The notes under the pieces: generated by a model
Seen by the model: the letters and a program-made list of their open reading frames with translations, nothing else
Databases searched by the model: none
Told to the model about the DNA's origin: nothing
Part shown: positions 1-9,024 of the stretch, in pieces
Layout: the number at the start of each line of letters is the position of its first letter
Position numbering within the stretch: the stretch's first letter is position 1
DNA from: Planctomycetota bacterium
Lineage (GTDB): Bacteria; Planctomycetota; UBA1135; UBA2386
Direction of reading: 5' to 3'
DNA length: 43,232 nucleotides
Assembly: GCA_016793305.1 (NCBI GenBank)
Contig: JAEUHU010000574.1
Span: 1-43,232, forward strand
Translations under genes and position numbers: made by a program

Positions 1-1
1 G

Positions 2-1051
2 CAGAAGGCGATGGAAGGGCTGCAGAAGAACCGCCCGGCGTCGTCCGGCCAGAAGGAGCAGATGCAGCAGCTCGCCGAGGCCCAGCAGAAGCTCGAGGAG
101 GACATCGTTCGCCTCGCCGAGGAGCTGAAGAAGCGCAAGGCCGAGGACGCCGCCCGCGCCGCCGAGCAGGCGGCCACGGCCTCCAAGAAGGCCAAGCAGG
201 CGATGGAACAGGGCGATTCCGAGGAGGCCCAGCGCCAGCAGGAGCAGGCGCGCGAGAAGCTCGAAGAAGCCGCCGAGGAGCTCGAGGAGGAGGAAGAGCG
301 CTACCAGCAGCTTCGCCAGGAGGAGTTGTTGTTCCGGATGCGCGAAGAGCTGACCTCGTTCCTCGAGAAGCAGCGTCCGATCACCAAGCAGACCCTCGAG
401 GCCCAGCAGGGAGCCGGCCCCGACGGCCTCTCGCGCGCGATGCGCCGCAAGGCCAACCAGCTCGGCGAAGAGGAGCTGGCCCTCGTCGGCAAGATCGAGT
501 TCGTGATCGGCGCCTTGAACGAGGAAGGCAACCTCGTCTACCGCACGGTGCTGCAGGCGAACCTCGACGACCTGCGCGAGGTCGCGCGACGGCTCGGGGG
601 ACGCGCTCCGGACGTCGGTTCGTTCACGACGCTGCTGCAGCAGGACATCGAGCGGCGCACCGAGGACATGCTGAAGGCCCTCGAACGCGAGCGGCAGCAG
701 CGCGAACAGGATCGCCAGCAGCAACAGCAGCAGCAACAGGACCAGCAGAAGAAGAACCAGATGAACCAGATGCGCCAGCAGCTGGTGTCCCTGATCGCCG
801 AGCTGGAGATGCTGAAGCAGCTCGGCGTCGACCGGCGCCGTGCCGCCGACGACCTGCGGGCGCTGATCGAGGCCCGCGGCGACGACGCGATCGGCGACGG
901 CGAGGTGCAACTGGTCGAGCGGCTGGCCCACAGCCACGCCGAGATCTCGAACCTGTTCCAGCAGATCAAGCAGCGGGTCGAACAGACGCTGCAGGGCATG
1001 CAGGGCGGCGAAGCCGAACCGAGCGGCGGTGGCCGCGGGAGGAACCGATGA
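2..1051 (+). CDS. Gln/Glu-rich coiled-coil protein, 3' part of a longer gene
   Basis: The reading frame is already open at the left edge (Q-K-A precede the first Met at base 11), so this is probably the C-terminal part of a larger protein. About 346 residues are visible. The first ~105 are heptad-like and rich in E, K, A and Q, typical of coiled coil. A more globular stretch follows (residues ~105-215, with MREELTSFLEKQRPITKQ), then a poly-Gln run near residue 240 and another helical segment. The stop overlaps the next start by 4 bases (ATGA), so the two genes are translationally coupled. No enzymatic motif is visible. Planctomycete genomes often carry such proteins behind MoxR/DUF58/vWA clusters, but that context lies outside the window, so the link is inference. 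Confidence 0.75.
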   Translation, partial: QKAMEGLQKNRPASSGQKEQMQQLAEAQQKLEEDIVRLAEELKKRKAEDAARAAEQAATASKKAKQAMEQGDSEEAQRQQEQAREKLEEAAEELEEEEERYQQLRQEELLFRMREELTSFLEKQRPITKQTLEAQQGAGPDGLSRAMRRKANQLGEEELALVGKIEFVIGALNEEGNLVYRTVLQANLDDLREVARRLGGRAPDVGSFTTLLQQDIERRTEDMLKALERERQQREQDRQQQQQQQQDQQKKNQMNQMRQQLVSLIAELEMLKQLGVDRRRAADDLRALIEARGDDAIGDGEVQLVERLAHSHAEISNLFQQIKQRVEQTLQGMQGGEAEPSGGGRGRNR

Positions 1052-1881
1052 GCCAGCGTAGAACCCTTCGATCGTTCGCCCTCGTGAGCGTCCTCGCGGC
1101 GCTCCTGGCCCCCGACAGCCGGGCCCAGAGCCTCGACACCGCGAAGGAGATCCAGGAGATCGCCCGCAAGGTCGACGAGACCCTGCGCGACATCGACCGG
1201 CTGTTGCTTGAGACGAGCAAGCGCGACCAGCAGCGCAGCTCGCAGCGTGAGAAGCTGCAGCAGGCGCGCGAGCGCAGCGAGATCGCCGAGGCAGGTATCG
1301 ACCAGCTGATCGAGAAATTGCGGCAGATGCAGCAGCAGGGCGGCGGCGGTTCGAGTTCGCAACAGGACCAGCAGCAGGATTCGCAGTCGGAGTCGTCGGA
1401 CCAGTCGCAATCGCAGTCGCAGTCGCAGAGCGGCCAGAGCCAGGGACAGCGGAACCGCCGCGAGAACAACAACCCGGAGTTCGTGCAGCAGCCGCCCCAG
1501 CCTGGCGAAGGCCAGCCAGAGTCCCAGGACGGCCAGCAGCAAGGCCAGCAACCGGGCCAGCAGCAGCAGGGCCGACAGCCCGGTCAACAGCAAGGCGGCC
1601 AGCAGCCTGGCCAGCAACAGCAGCAACTCGGCCCCGACGGCAAGCCGCTCGGCGGCCAGGAGTCGAAGGACGGCGGCCAGAACCGCGTCGGCAACCGCGC
1701 CAGCGAGGATCCCACCGGACCGGGCAACCCCGGCACCGGAGACGGTTCGTGGGGCGAGCTGCAGTCCTACACGAACTTCCTGAAGAACCGAGGCTCGTCG
1801 CCGAAGGTGCCCGAGAAGTACCGCAAGTACTGGGAAGCCTACCTGAAGCAGAAGCAAGCCAGCGGCAACGGCGGCCGCTGA
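1048..1881 (+). CDS. Secreted Gln-rich low-complexity protein
   Basis: A 277-residue protein with a probable Sec signal peptide (RSFALVSVLAALLAPDSRAQ, likely cut near residue 27). Residues ~28-95 are helical (KEIQEIARKVDETLRDID). Residues ~95-220 are almost pure Q, S, G and P low complexity, with repeated QSQS and GQQPGQQ units. The C-terminal ~45 residues look folded (WGELQSYTNFLKN, then PEKYRKYWEAYLKQ). That end resembles the short Tyr-rich C-termini of planctomycete proteins encoded beside coiled-coil and vWA genes, which is recalled rather than searched. ATG overlaps the stop of the upstream coiled-coil gene, so they likely act together in the envelope. Function unknown. Confidence 0.75.
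   Translation: MSQRRTLRSFALVSVLAALLAPDSRAQSLDTAKEIQEIARKVDETLRDIDRLLLETSKRDQQRSSQREKLQQARERSEIAEAGIDQLIEKLRQMQQQGGGGSSSQQDQQQDSQSESSDQSQSQSQSQSGQSQGQRNRRENNNPEFVQQPPQPGEGQPESQDGQQQGQQPGQQQQGRQPGQQQGGQQPGQQQQQLGPDGKPLGGQESKDGGQNRVGNRASEDPTGPGNPGTGDGSWGELQSYTNFLKNRGSSPKVPEKYRKYWEAYLKQKQASGNGGR
1321..1640 (+). repeat. In-gene low-complexity repeat tract (Gln/Ser/Gly codons)
   Basis: Short imperfect tandem units inside the gene at 1048-1881. A TCGCAG hexamer array lies around 1404-1430, and CAG/CAA-rich units coding Gly-Gln-Gln-Pro lie around 1520-1625. Frame is kept throughout. Such tracts can change length by slippage. Confidence 0.7.
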
Positions 1882-1911
1882 GCAGGACCGGCGCCCACCA
1901 GCGCAGCCAGG

Positions 1912-3090
1912 TCAGCGGAAGCCGTCGGCGGCGAGGATCGGTTCGCGGCGCGCGCCGATGTTCAGGCACAACGCGAGGCCGAGCAGCATCGCCAGCGTCG
2001 AGCTGCCGCCGTAGCTGAGCAGCGGCATCGGCAACCCGGTCGCAGGCACCAGCCAGCCGCACACCGCGACGTGCATCAGCGACTGGCTGCCGAGCCACGC
2101 GGCGACGCCGACGCAGACCAGCCGGCCGAACCGCTCGCGGGTGCGCATGGCGATCCCGAGCAGCCCGTAGACCACCGCGGCGATCAGCCCGAGCAGCAGC
2201 ATGCAGCCGAGCCACCCGACCTCCTCGCCGACCACCGCGAACAGGTAGTCCTCGCTGCGGTACGGCAGGAAGTCGTAGCAGTTCTGCGGGCCGGCACCGA
2301 TGCCGAACCCGGCCCAGCCACCCGCCCCCATCGCGATCAGCGCCTGCCACGGCTGGAAGCCCGTCGAGCGCAGCTTCTCCTGCACGTCGGGCGCGTCGAG
2401 GTTGCCCTGATGCCACGACCAATGGTCGAACCAGACGGCGATGCGCTCCTTCTGGTAGCCGTGCAGCAGTTCGAAGTAGGCGACCACCGCGACCAGCAAC
2501 CCGATGCCGAGCAGGATCAGGATGCTGCGGCCGCGCGCGCCGGCCGTGTAGCACATCGCCAGCAGCACGGGGCCGAACACCAGCGAACTGCCGAGGTCGG
2601 GCTGCCGCAGCACCAGCAGGGCAGGCACCGCGGTGACCAGCAGCGGCCACAACAGGCTGTCGCGCGTGCGCGTGCGGTCGAGGAAGCGCAGCCGCGCGGC
2701 CAGCGCCAGCACGACCGCCAGCTTCGCGAACTCGCTCGGTTGGATCGAGAAGCCGGGCAGCGCGTACCAGCGGCGCGCGCCGTTGATCTCGGGGGCGAAG
2801 AACGGCAGCCCGAGCAGCGCCAGCACCGTCGCCCCGTAGAACAACCAGGCGCCACGCACCACGTGCACGTAGTGCGGCAGCAGGCCGAAGAAGCCGAGGC
2901 CGAACCCACACAGGAGGAACAGGGCCTGCCGGCCCTGCTGGTTCTGGAACTTCACGTCGTCGCGCGTCGCCGAGCCGATGAACACGAGCCCGCACAGGCA
3001 CAGTGCGGCGATCGCGAGCACCAGCCAGCCGTCGACCGCGGCCAGCACGTCGCGGCGGCGCTTCGGCAGGCCGTGCGCCCACTCGCTCAT
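1912..3090 (-). CDS. rodA: Rod shape-determining peptidoglycan polymerase RodA (SEDS family)
   Basis: SEDS-family glycosyltransferase (392 residues) that polymerises lipid II into glycan strands and works with PBP2 during side-wall growth. It is predicted to be polytopic with about ten membrane segments, beginning with DGWLVLAIAALCLCGLVFIG. SEDS hallmarks are visible: FSIQPSEFAKLA, RQPDLGSS, EDYLFAVVGEEVG and the C-terminal GLPMPLLSYGGSS. The frame is open far upstream, but ATG at 3090 is preceded by GGAGGGG at good spacing and overlaps the mrdA stop as ATGA, so it is the start. It is the last gene of the mreB-mreC-mreD-mrdA-rodA run. FtsW is the alternative, but the mre context favours RodA. 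Confidence 0.95.
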   Translation of the reverse strand: MSEWAHGLPKRRRDVLAAVDGWLVLAIAALCLCGLVFIGSATRDDVKFQNQQGRQALFLLCGFGLGFFGLLPHYVHVVRGAWLFYGATVLALLGLPFFAPEINGARRWYALPGFSIQPSEFAKLAVVLALAARLRFLDRTRTRDSLLWPLLVTAVPALLVLRQPDLGSSLVFGPVLLAMCYTAGARGRSILILLGIGLLVAVVAYFELLHGYQKERIAVWFDHWSWHQGNLDAPDVQEKLRSTGFQPWQALIAMGAGGWAGFGIGAGPQNCYDFLPYRSEDYLFAVVGEEVGWLGCMLLLGLIAAVVYGLLGIAMRTRERFGRLVCVGVAAWLGSQSLMHVAVCGWLVPATGLPMPLLSYGGSSTLAMLLGLALCLNIGARREPILAADGFR

Positions 3091-5450
3091 CGACCCCCTC
3101 CGTACGGCAGGTAGGCGGCGGCGAGCTGGGGAACCCCGCGCAGCTCGGCGAGGAAGTCGGCAACCAGCTGCCCGGCGGCATCGCCGCCGTGACGCTTGTC
3201 GGCCACGTGGTAGACGACGCCACAGAGCACCAACTGCACGCCGCTGGCTCCGGCGTCCGGCAGGTAGCCAGCAAACCACGCGTTGTTCTCGCCGGAGTCC
3301 AGGATCTGCGCCGTACCGGTCTTGCCGGCGACCTGCAGCTCCTGGAGCACGGGGAGGCGCCGGGCTGTGCCGGTCTGCACGCAGGCGCGCAGACCTTCGC
3401 GGACCACCTCGAGCTCGCCGACCACGTCGTCGAGCAGGACCACCGGTCGCCGGTCGCCGGTCAGTAGCGAGACAGTCGGCAACACACCTGTCGCCAGGGC
3501 CGCGTAGGCGCGCGCGACGTCGATCGGCGAGGCCTCGACGCCGTAGCCGATCGCGCGGCTCGGCAGCGGAGTATGCGCCGCTCGCCCCGCCGCTGGTCCG
3601 TCGGCACGCGGTCGCGCCACAGCGAGCCCGCGCACCCGCGCCTGCCAACAATCCACGAACGGCGACCCCGGTGCGGCCTGCTGCATGCCAAAGCGCGCCA
3701 GCGCCCTGGCGAGGCCTTCGTCGCCGAGGCCGATGCCGACCTGGTAGAAGAACGAGTTGCACGAGTCGGCGATCGCGACCACCGGATCGTTGCCCGCGTG
3801 TCCGTGCGGCTTGTCGCAACTCAGCGATCGCCCGCCGTAGCGCAGCGTGTGGGTGCCGGCACACGGAGCCAGTTCTGCGAGCGGCCGATGCGGCCTGCCA
3901 GCGGCGATCGCCTGCAGTTGCTCGACCAACACCAGCGGCTTCACCACCGAACCGATCGCGCCGTTGCCACGCCAGACGATCCCCGGCAACTTGGCCGGGA
4001 GGTCGCTCTGGACCGGGGCTCCGGCGTAGGCGAGCACGTCGCCGGTCCGGGCGTCGAGCACACAGAGGGCCGCTTCGCAGCGCTGCTGCGCAGCCAGGTC
4101 GCCGAAGCGTTCGCGCTCGCGGCGGAACGTCGCGTCGGCAGCCCGCTCGGCCAGGGCCTGGAGGGCGACGTCCAACGACAACCGCACGTCCTCGCCGGGA
4201 GCCACCTGCAGGTGGCTCCACTGCCGCTGCTCGCGGCGGTTCACGTCGTGCTCGACGAACCGCAGGCCGAGCCGCCCACGCAGTGCCTCGTCGAACTGCA
4301 CCTCGGCGCCGATGATGCCGCGCCGTTCGCGCAGCAGCATCTCGCGCCGGTAGCGTTGGGCCGCTTCGTCCTGCAGGTCCTCGCGAAGGTCCGCATCGAC
4401 GAGCCCTTCGGGCACCAGCTCCACCAGCCAGTCCTCGGGCAGTTCCCGCTCCTGGCGGTCGAGCCATGCCTCGCTCGGCAGCGCCCGGTCCAGCGATTGC
4501 ACACGACCCAGCAAGGCGCGCAGAGCACTGCCCTCGGCGACCGTGACCTGCCGCGCCACCATCGGCAACACCTCGAGGCCCGGATGACGGTCGGCCTGCA
4601 CACGGAGCCGCGCCGCCAGGTCGAACGGCACGTGTTCTGCGAAGGTGCGCAACAGCGACTCGAGCAGGCTGCCCTCCCTCTGCTCGCCGTCCTCGATCCA
4701 ACGCGTGCGCTGCTTGGCGAGGCTGCTGCGGCGCATGCTCTCGAGCGTCGCCAGCAGCCCGGGCACCGCCTGGCCAACCTGCCCCGTGCTCTCGCGTCGC
4801 TCGAGCTCGAGGCGCTGCAGTTCGGCATCGAGTTCCCGCAGTGCGAACCAGTGCGCATCGCAGGCGGCCAGCAGCTGGTCCTTCGGCACCGGCATGGCCT
4901 CGCCCACCGCGGTGGCGTCGTTGCGTTGGGCGGCCGCCCGCAGCGCGGCATAGACGGTCTTGCGCGGCAGGCCCGTGGCGTGGGCCAGGACCGTGGTGAC
5001 GGTGGTCGCGAGCTCGGCCGCCTGGTGCTTCTCCAACGCCCTGGGCCGCAGCAGCCGAGCCGGCATCGCGAGCAGCTCGCGCACCGCCGACAGCGGGCCG
5101 AGCGCGCCGTCGCCGTAGTCGAAGGTCGTGCCGGACCGCGCCGGATCGAGGGCCGCGAGCGCGATCGCGCCGTGCACCGCGGCCCCCACCGGGTGGAACT
5201 GGCGGAAGCGCTGGTAGTGCAACGCCAGCTCGGTGGTCGGTTCGTCGTAGGCGAGCAGCCGGCCGTGCCGATCGCGCAAGGCACCGCGCTGGCTCGGCAC
5301 CGAGCGGAACGACCAACGGTTCTCGTAGCTGCGCCGCGCCCAGGTGTCCTGTTGGTCGACCATCAGGAACCACAGGTGCACCGCGATCACGACGAACCCC
5401 GTGGCGAACACGGTGCCGACGAGACCGATGCGGCCCTGGGTCGAGCTCAC
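3087..5450 (-). CDS. mrdA: Penicillin-binding protein 2 (peptidoglycan transpeptidase), enlarged
   Basis: Class B PBP of the elongasome, cross-linking the strands made by RodA. One N-terminal membrane segment (residues ~9-30) anchors a periplasmic protein. The catalytic triad of motifs is complete: Ser501-V-V-Lys504, S563-C-N565 and K710-T-G712. It has 787 residues, against roughly 630 in the Escherichia coli protein. The extra length lies at residues ~110-400, a charged helical stretch between the N-terminal pedestal (VPSQRGALRDRHGRLLAYD) and the transpeptidase domain. Start is GTG at 5450, overlapping the mreD stop (GTGA) and preceded by GAGGAG at 5 bases; the frame upstream is only a shadow. 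An FtsI-like role is less likely given the mre context. Confidence 0.93.
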   Translation of the reverse strand: MSSTQGRIGLVGTVFATGFVVIAVHLWFLMVDQQDTWARRSYENRWSFRSVPSQRGALRDRHGRLLAYDEPTTELALHYQRFRQFHPVGAAVHGAIALAALDPARSGTTFDYGDGALGPLSAVRELLAMPARLLRPRALEKHQAAELATTVTTVLAHATGLPRKTVYAALRAAAQRNDATAVGEAMPVPKDQLLAACDAHWFALRELDAELQRLELERRESTGQVGQAVPGLLATLESMRRSSLAKQRTRWIEDGEQREGSLLESLLRTFAEHVPFDLAARLRVQADRHPGLEVLPMVARQVTVAEGSALRALLGRVQSLDRALPSEAWLDRQERELPEDWLVELVPEGLVDADLREDLQDEAAQRYRREMLLRERRGIIGAEVQFDEALRGRLGLRFVEHDVNRREQRQWSHLQVAPGEDVRLSLDVALQALAERAADATFRRERERFGDLAAQQRCEAALCVLDARTGDVLAYAGAPVQSDLPAKLPGIVWRGNGAIGSVVKPLVLVEQLQAIAAGRPHRPLAELAPCAGTHTLRYGGRSLSCDKPHGHAGNDPVVAIADSCNSFFYQVGIGLGDEGLARALARFGMQQAAPGSPFVDCWQARVRGLAVARPRADGPAAGRAAHTPLPSRAIGYGVEASPIDVARAYAALATGVLPTVSLLTGDRRPVVLLDDVVGELEVVREGLRACVQTGTARRLPVLQELQVAGKTGTAQILDSGENNAWFAGYLPDAGASGVQLVLCGVVYHVADKRHGGDAAGQLVADFLAELRGVPQLAAAYLPYGGGR

Positions 5451-5926
5451 GTCCGCTCCTCGAACGCCTGGAACGGCGGCAGCCGGCGCACCAGCCACAG
5501 CAGTGGCGGCATGCCGAGCGCGGACCACAGCACCAGCCAGGGATCGAGTTCGGCGTTCGCCGACGGCTGGTCGAACAGGCGGCCACACAGACCGGCGAGC
5601 TTCGGCACGACCACCGCGCAGACGGTCGCAGCGATCGCGTGCCAGGCCCACAGGTGCGCCGAGAACAGCGGGCGGGTCGGCAACAGCACAGCAGTCGGGA
5701 TGCCCAGCACGAGGATCTGCACCGGCAACGCCGCCGCGTCGACCATCGCCCGGCCCATCGCGAGGCCGAGCAGCAGCCACGGCACGGTCCGCCGGTCGGC
5801 GCACAACGCGAGGAAGAGGCAGGCCAGCACCGACATGTCGATCGGCGGCAGCCCCGCGTCGCGCCAGAACCCCGCGAACAGGAAGGTCTGCGGGGCGAGC
5901 AGGAACCACCAGACCCAGCGTTTCAC
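5447..5926 (-). CDS. mreD: Rod shape-determining membrane protein MreD
   Basis: Small polytopic inner-membrane protein (159 residues) of the elongasome, linking MreC to the PBP2/RodA machinery. It is strongly hydrophobic, with about five predicted membrane segments (for example WWFLLAPQTFLFAGFW and MSVLACLFLALCA). MreD has little sequence conservation, so the call rests on size, topology and its place between mreC and mrdA. GTG at 5926 has a strong GGAGG six bases upstream and overlaps the mreC stop; the other end overlaps mrdA. Both overlaps suggest coupled translation and fixed stoichiometry. Confidence 0.85.
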   Translation of the reverse strand: MKRWVWWFLLAPQTFLFAGFWRDAGLPPIDMSVLACLFLALCADRRTVPWLLLGLAMGRAMVDAAALPVQILVLGIPTAVLLPTRPLFSAHLWAWHAIAATVCAVVVPKLAGLCGRLFDQPSANAELDPWLVLWSALGMPPLLWLVRRLPPFQAFEERT

Positions 5927-7299
5927 GGCTGCCCTCCCTCGATCACGTCCACCGGCAACGGGCCGGGTGCGAACTCGGTGGTCACCAGCAGCACGTCCGG
6001 TTCGTCCGCGACCGGCAGGGCGTGCCCGATCGACAGGCCCGACGGGCAGTGGAAGCCGTTGCTGCCCGTGAACAACCGGCCAGCAGGCAGAGGGACCCCA
6101 CGAGCGAGCGGATGGCCCTGCACGCGCACCCGGGCGACGTTCTGGTCGGCGGCGACCACGGCGCCGACGAGTTCGAGTGGCGGCGCGCTGCGGTCGTCCG
6201 GCAACAACAACAGGCTCCAGAGCTGGCGGGAAGCCGTGAACGAAGTCACGAGACCGGTGCCGAACGCGAGCCCGCGCGCCGTCCCGACCAGGTGCCCGTC
6301 GTGCACCACCGTCGCGGCACTGGCCAGCTGCTCGGCCACGAGCAGGTGCCGTCCAGCCGAGGCGCCCGGCAGGTCGTAGAGCAGCCCAGCACGGCGTGTG
6401 CGACGCACCGGCTCCAGGCCGTTCCCCGTCGGGGACGGATCCACCGGCGACTGCGCCTCGCGCCACAGCACCACGTGCGACAGCGCGCGGGCGGCGAACG
6501 GCGGCTGCACGAACACCCCGAGCAGCAGCGTGGGTTCCCCATCCTGCTGAGGGTAGCCCCAGACCAGGGTCGCGCCGATCAAGAGGCCCGGCGGCGGACA
6601 GGTGGCATCGAGAGGCAGCAGGGCGGTGCGAACCGGCAGACCGGAACGGCCGACCGACGAGGCGCGGTAGGGATCGTCCCAGAGGTCGGCGCGCATGGGT
6701 GCCGGCTCGGCCGGACCGGCCCCGCGCACGACGAGACGCAGCATCGCACCGTCCTCGAGTCCCATCGTCGCGTAGAGCGGAGTCGCGGAGGGATGGTGCA
6801 GCAACTGCACACGGGCGGGGTCCTCCGGACGATCGAGTGCCGCCTGGCCCTGACCAGGGCGCAGCAGCCGTCCGACCAGCACGTCGCCCTTGGTGACGAA
6901 CTCCCGACAGTCGCGCAGCTCCGCGTAGCTGTGGTCGAGCAGCAGTTCGTTCGGTTCCGTGCCGGCCCGCTGGCGCACGGTGCGCGCGGTCGCGACCACG
7001 GCACAATGCACCGGCCGGCAGCTTCCGAAGTGGCCCCCGCCATCGTCGGTGTCGACGGCGCGCAGCCGTTCGTGCAACGCCGCTTCGACCGCGATCCGCT
7101 GGGCGCGCGACGCCTCGTCGACGGTCGCGGCGGAGACCGGCGTACCGAACCAGCCCGCCCAACAGCGCGGCACGGCACACGCTGCGCCGACCAGCAACCG
7201 CTCGAGCGGGGCGAACACCGCCGGCAGAGTCAGCCAGCAGAGGGCGAACAGCAGCATGCCGTAGAGGCCGACCGGGAAGGCGCGAGCGTTCTGGTGCAC
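5923..7299 (-). CDS. mreC: Rod shape-determining protein MreC
   Basis: Periplasmic scaffold of the elongasome. A short cytoplasmic N-terminus is followed by one membrane helix (GMLLFALCWLTLPAVFAPL), then a helical segment and a beta-rich C-terminal part containing FVTKGDVLVGRLL and GAVVAADQNVARVRVQG-like strands. With 458 residues it is longer than most MreC proteins; the extra sequence lies in the middle. The start is uncertain: GTG at 7299 is chosen as the longest frame that leaves a normal cytoplasmic leader, with ATG at 7257 as alternative; neither has a clear ribosome binding site. A 175-base gap separates it from mreB, and I see nothing else in that gap. The family call rests mainly on position between mreB and mreD. 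Confidence 0.82.
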   Translation of the reverse strand: MHQNARAFPVGLYGMLLFALCWLTLPAVFAPLERLLVGAACAVPRCWAGWFGTPVSAATVDEASRAQRIAVEAALHERLRAVDTDDGGGHFGSCRPVHCAVVATARTVRQRAGTEPNELLLDHSYAELRDCREFVTKGDVLVGRLLRPGQGQAALDRPEDPARVQLLHHPSATPLYATMGLEDGAMLRLVVRGAGPAEPAPMRADLWDDPYRASSVGRSGLPVRTALLPLDATCPPPGLLIGATLVWGYPQQDGEPTLLLGVFVQPPFAARALSHVVLWREAQSPVDPSPTGNGLEPVRRTRRAGLLYDLPGASAGRHLLVAEQLASAATVVHDGHLVGTARGLAFGTGLVTSFTASRQLWSLLLLPDDRSAPPLELVGAVVAADQNVARVRVQGHPLARGVPLPAGRLFTGSNGFHCPSGLSIGHALPVADEPDVLLVTTEFAPGPLPVDVIEGGQP

Positions 7300-7474
7300 G
7301 ACGGCTGGGCCAGGTTTTGGCGGCGCGGTGGCCGCGAACGCTGCGAACCACCGCCCAGCTCGGCTCCGCCACCGCTCGCAGCGATCCGTCGGCGGACGAG
7401 TCCCACGCGCGCGTACCGCGAACGTGGGCTGTCGTGCAGGTCGGCACCGCGCGGCGGCATCGACCTGCGGTCGG

Positions 7475-8533
7475 TCAGGCGAGGTCTTCGCCGCCTTCGA
7501 GGAACTGCGAGTAGAGCTCCAGGTTCTCGAGGAAGATGCCGGTACCACGAGCCACCGCTTCGAGCGGTCGCTCGGCGACGCGCACGTCGAGTTCGGTCTC
7601 GCGAGCGATCAGGTCGGGCAGGCCACGCAGCAGCGAGCCGCCGCCACACAACGTGATGCCTGTGTCGACCAGGTCGCTGGCGAGTTCGGGCGGCGTGCGC
7701 TCGAGCACCGACTTGATCGCACCGATCACCTTGCGCACCGGCTCCTGCAGCGCCTCGCGCACGTCCTGCGAGGTGATGATCGCGCGCCGCGGCAGGTTGA
7801 CCAGGGAGTCGCGGCCACGCACTTCGACCTGGATCTCCTCTTCGAGCGGCACGCAGCTGCCCGCCGCGATCTTCAAGCGTTCGGCGGTGATCTCGCCGAT
7901 CAGCAGGTTGTACTTGGTGCGGATGTGATGGGCGATCGCATCGTTGAAGTCGTCGCCGGCGACACGCAGGCACTCGGCCATCACCACATTGGCGAGCGAG
8001 ATCACCGCCACTTCGCTGGTGCCACCGCCGATGTCGACGATCATCGAACCACGCGGTTCGTGCACCGGCAGACCGGCCCCGATCGCCGCCGCGGTCGGCT
8101 CGTCGACCAGGAACACGCGACGCGCCCCGGCGCGCTCGGCGCTGCCGATGACGGCGCGCTTCTCGACCATGGTGATGCCCCACGGCACGGCGATCACGAG
8201 GCGCGGCTTGATCAGCTTCTTGCCGCCGCATGCCTTCGCCATGAAGTAGCGCAGCATCTTCTCGGTGACCTCGAAGTCGGCGATCACGCCGCTCTTCATC
8301 GGCCGCACGGCCTGGAAGCCGGGCGGGCAACGACCGAGGTACTCGAGCGCCGCGTCGCCGACGGCCATGCCGTTCAGCAGCACCTCGCTCGTGCCCTTGC
8401 GCACGGCGACGACCGACGGCTCGTCGAGCACGATGCCCTTGTCGCGAACGAAGACCAGCGTGTTCGCAGTGCCCAGGTCGATCCCCAGATCGACGGAGAA
8501 CCCGCGCAACAGCCACTCGACCGGTTTCAACAT
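7475..8533 (-). CDS. mreB: Rod shape-determining actin homologue MreB
   Basis: Bacterial actin (352 residues) forming membrane-associated filaments that steer side-wall synthesis. The actin-fold ATPase motifs are present: phosphate 1 VDLGIDLGTANTLVF, phosphate 2 MIVDIGGGTSEVAVIS, and the adenosine region GITLCGGGSLLRGLP. The N-terminal MLKPVEWLLRGFS is a plausible amphipathic membrane anchor. ATG at 8533 has GAGGGG about 6 bases upstream. It heads the mreBCD-mrdA-rodA run; the 290-base stretch upstream (8534-8823) presumably holds its promoter and also a strong hairpin closing the upstream unit. Confidence 0.97.
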   Translation of the reverse strand: MLKPVEWLLRGFSVDLGIDLGTANTLVFVRDKGIVLDEPSVVAVRKGTSEVLLNGMAVGDAALEYLGRCPPGFQAVRPMKSGVIADFEVTEKMLRYFMAKACGGKKLIKPRLVIAVPWGITMVEKRAVIGSAERAGARRVFLVDEPTAAAIGAGLPVHEPRGSMIVDIGGGTSEVAVISLANVVMAECLRVAGDDFNDAIAHHIRTKYNLLIGEITAERLKIAAGSCVPLEEEIQVEVRGRDSLVNLPRRAIITSQDVREALQEPVRKVIGAIKSVLERTPPELASDLVDTGITLCGGGSLLRGLPDLIARETELDVRVAERPLEAVARGTGIFLENLELYSQFLEGGEDLA

Positions 8534-8750
8534 GAATGCCCCTCGGGCGCCCCGCCTCGTGGTGCGGGGAGGACCATGACCTGCAGACACCTTCGCCGTG
8601 GACCAAACGGCGCAGGATCGCAGGGTAGCGAGCCCGACTCCGGTCGCAACGGATTCTTCCTCGTCCCGAAGTACCCGACCAGGATCGCAACACGCGGCCG
8701 CTCCCAGCCGACCGACGACCCGAGCCCGAGGCACGAGGCCTGGAAACAGC

Positions 8751-8785
8751 GCGACCCGCGAGGCCCAGGGGGCCACGCGGGTCGC
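8751..8785 (-). terminator. Strong hairpin between the small membrane gene and mreB
   Basis: GCGACCCGCG (8751-8760) pairs perfectly with CGCGGGTCGC (8776-8785). After one mismatch, an inner five-base GGCCC/GGGCC stem closes a tiny loop. On the minus strand only a weak run (GCTGTTTCC) follows, so it is a hairpin-dominated terminator at best. It lies 39 bases past the stop of the gene at 8824-8991. The rest of 8534-8823 holds no gene I can support. Confidence 0.55.
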
Positions 8786-8823
8786 AGGTCGTCTCGGCAC
8801 CCGCTCACGCGGGCGTCAGCCGC

Positions 8824-8991
8824 TCACTCGTAGACCTTCGAGGCCATCACGAGGAGCGTGAACGCGATCGCCAGCAAGAAGGTCGTCGCCAGCACGAGCC
8901 CCTCTTCGAGCCCCATGCCGGGCTTGGCAACCACTTCGATGTCTCCGGCCGGAGCAGCCTCGGCAACCGGAGTCTTGTTCTTCTTGGCCAT
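8824..8991 (-). CDS. Small single-pass membrane protein, 55 residues
   Basis: A short gene easily missed. The product begins MAKKNKTPVAEAAPAGDIEV, continues with a Gly-rich turn (KPGMGLEEG), then one clear membrane helix (LVLATTFLLAIAFTLLVMA), and ends SKVYE. ATG at 8991 has AGGAGATT upstream at normal spacing (minus strand ...CAGGAGATTCCAAC), which is strong support for translation. It lies 33 bases after the membrane-anchored coiled-coil gene on the same strand and 290 bases before mreB, with a hairpin after its stop. Topology is probably N-in with a very short C-terminus outside. I do not recognise the family; an envelope or coiled-coil partner role is inference from position. Confidence 0.75.
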   Translation of the reverse strand: MAKKNKTPVAEAAPAGDIEVVAKPGMGLEEGLVLATTFLLAIAFTLLVMASKVYE

Positions 8992-9024
8992 GTTGGAATC
9001 TCCTGGAGGGTTGGTGCCTGAAGA

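Noticed and set aside
538..1857. Leu/Arg-rich minus-strand frame opposite the Gln-rich genes
   Set aside because: Its Leu runs are the antisense reading of CAG-type codons; no start context.
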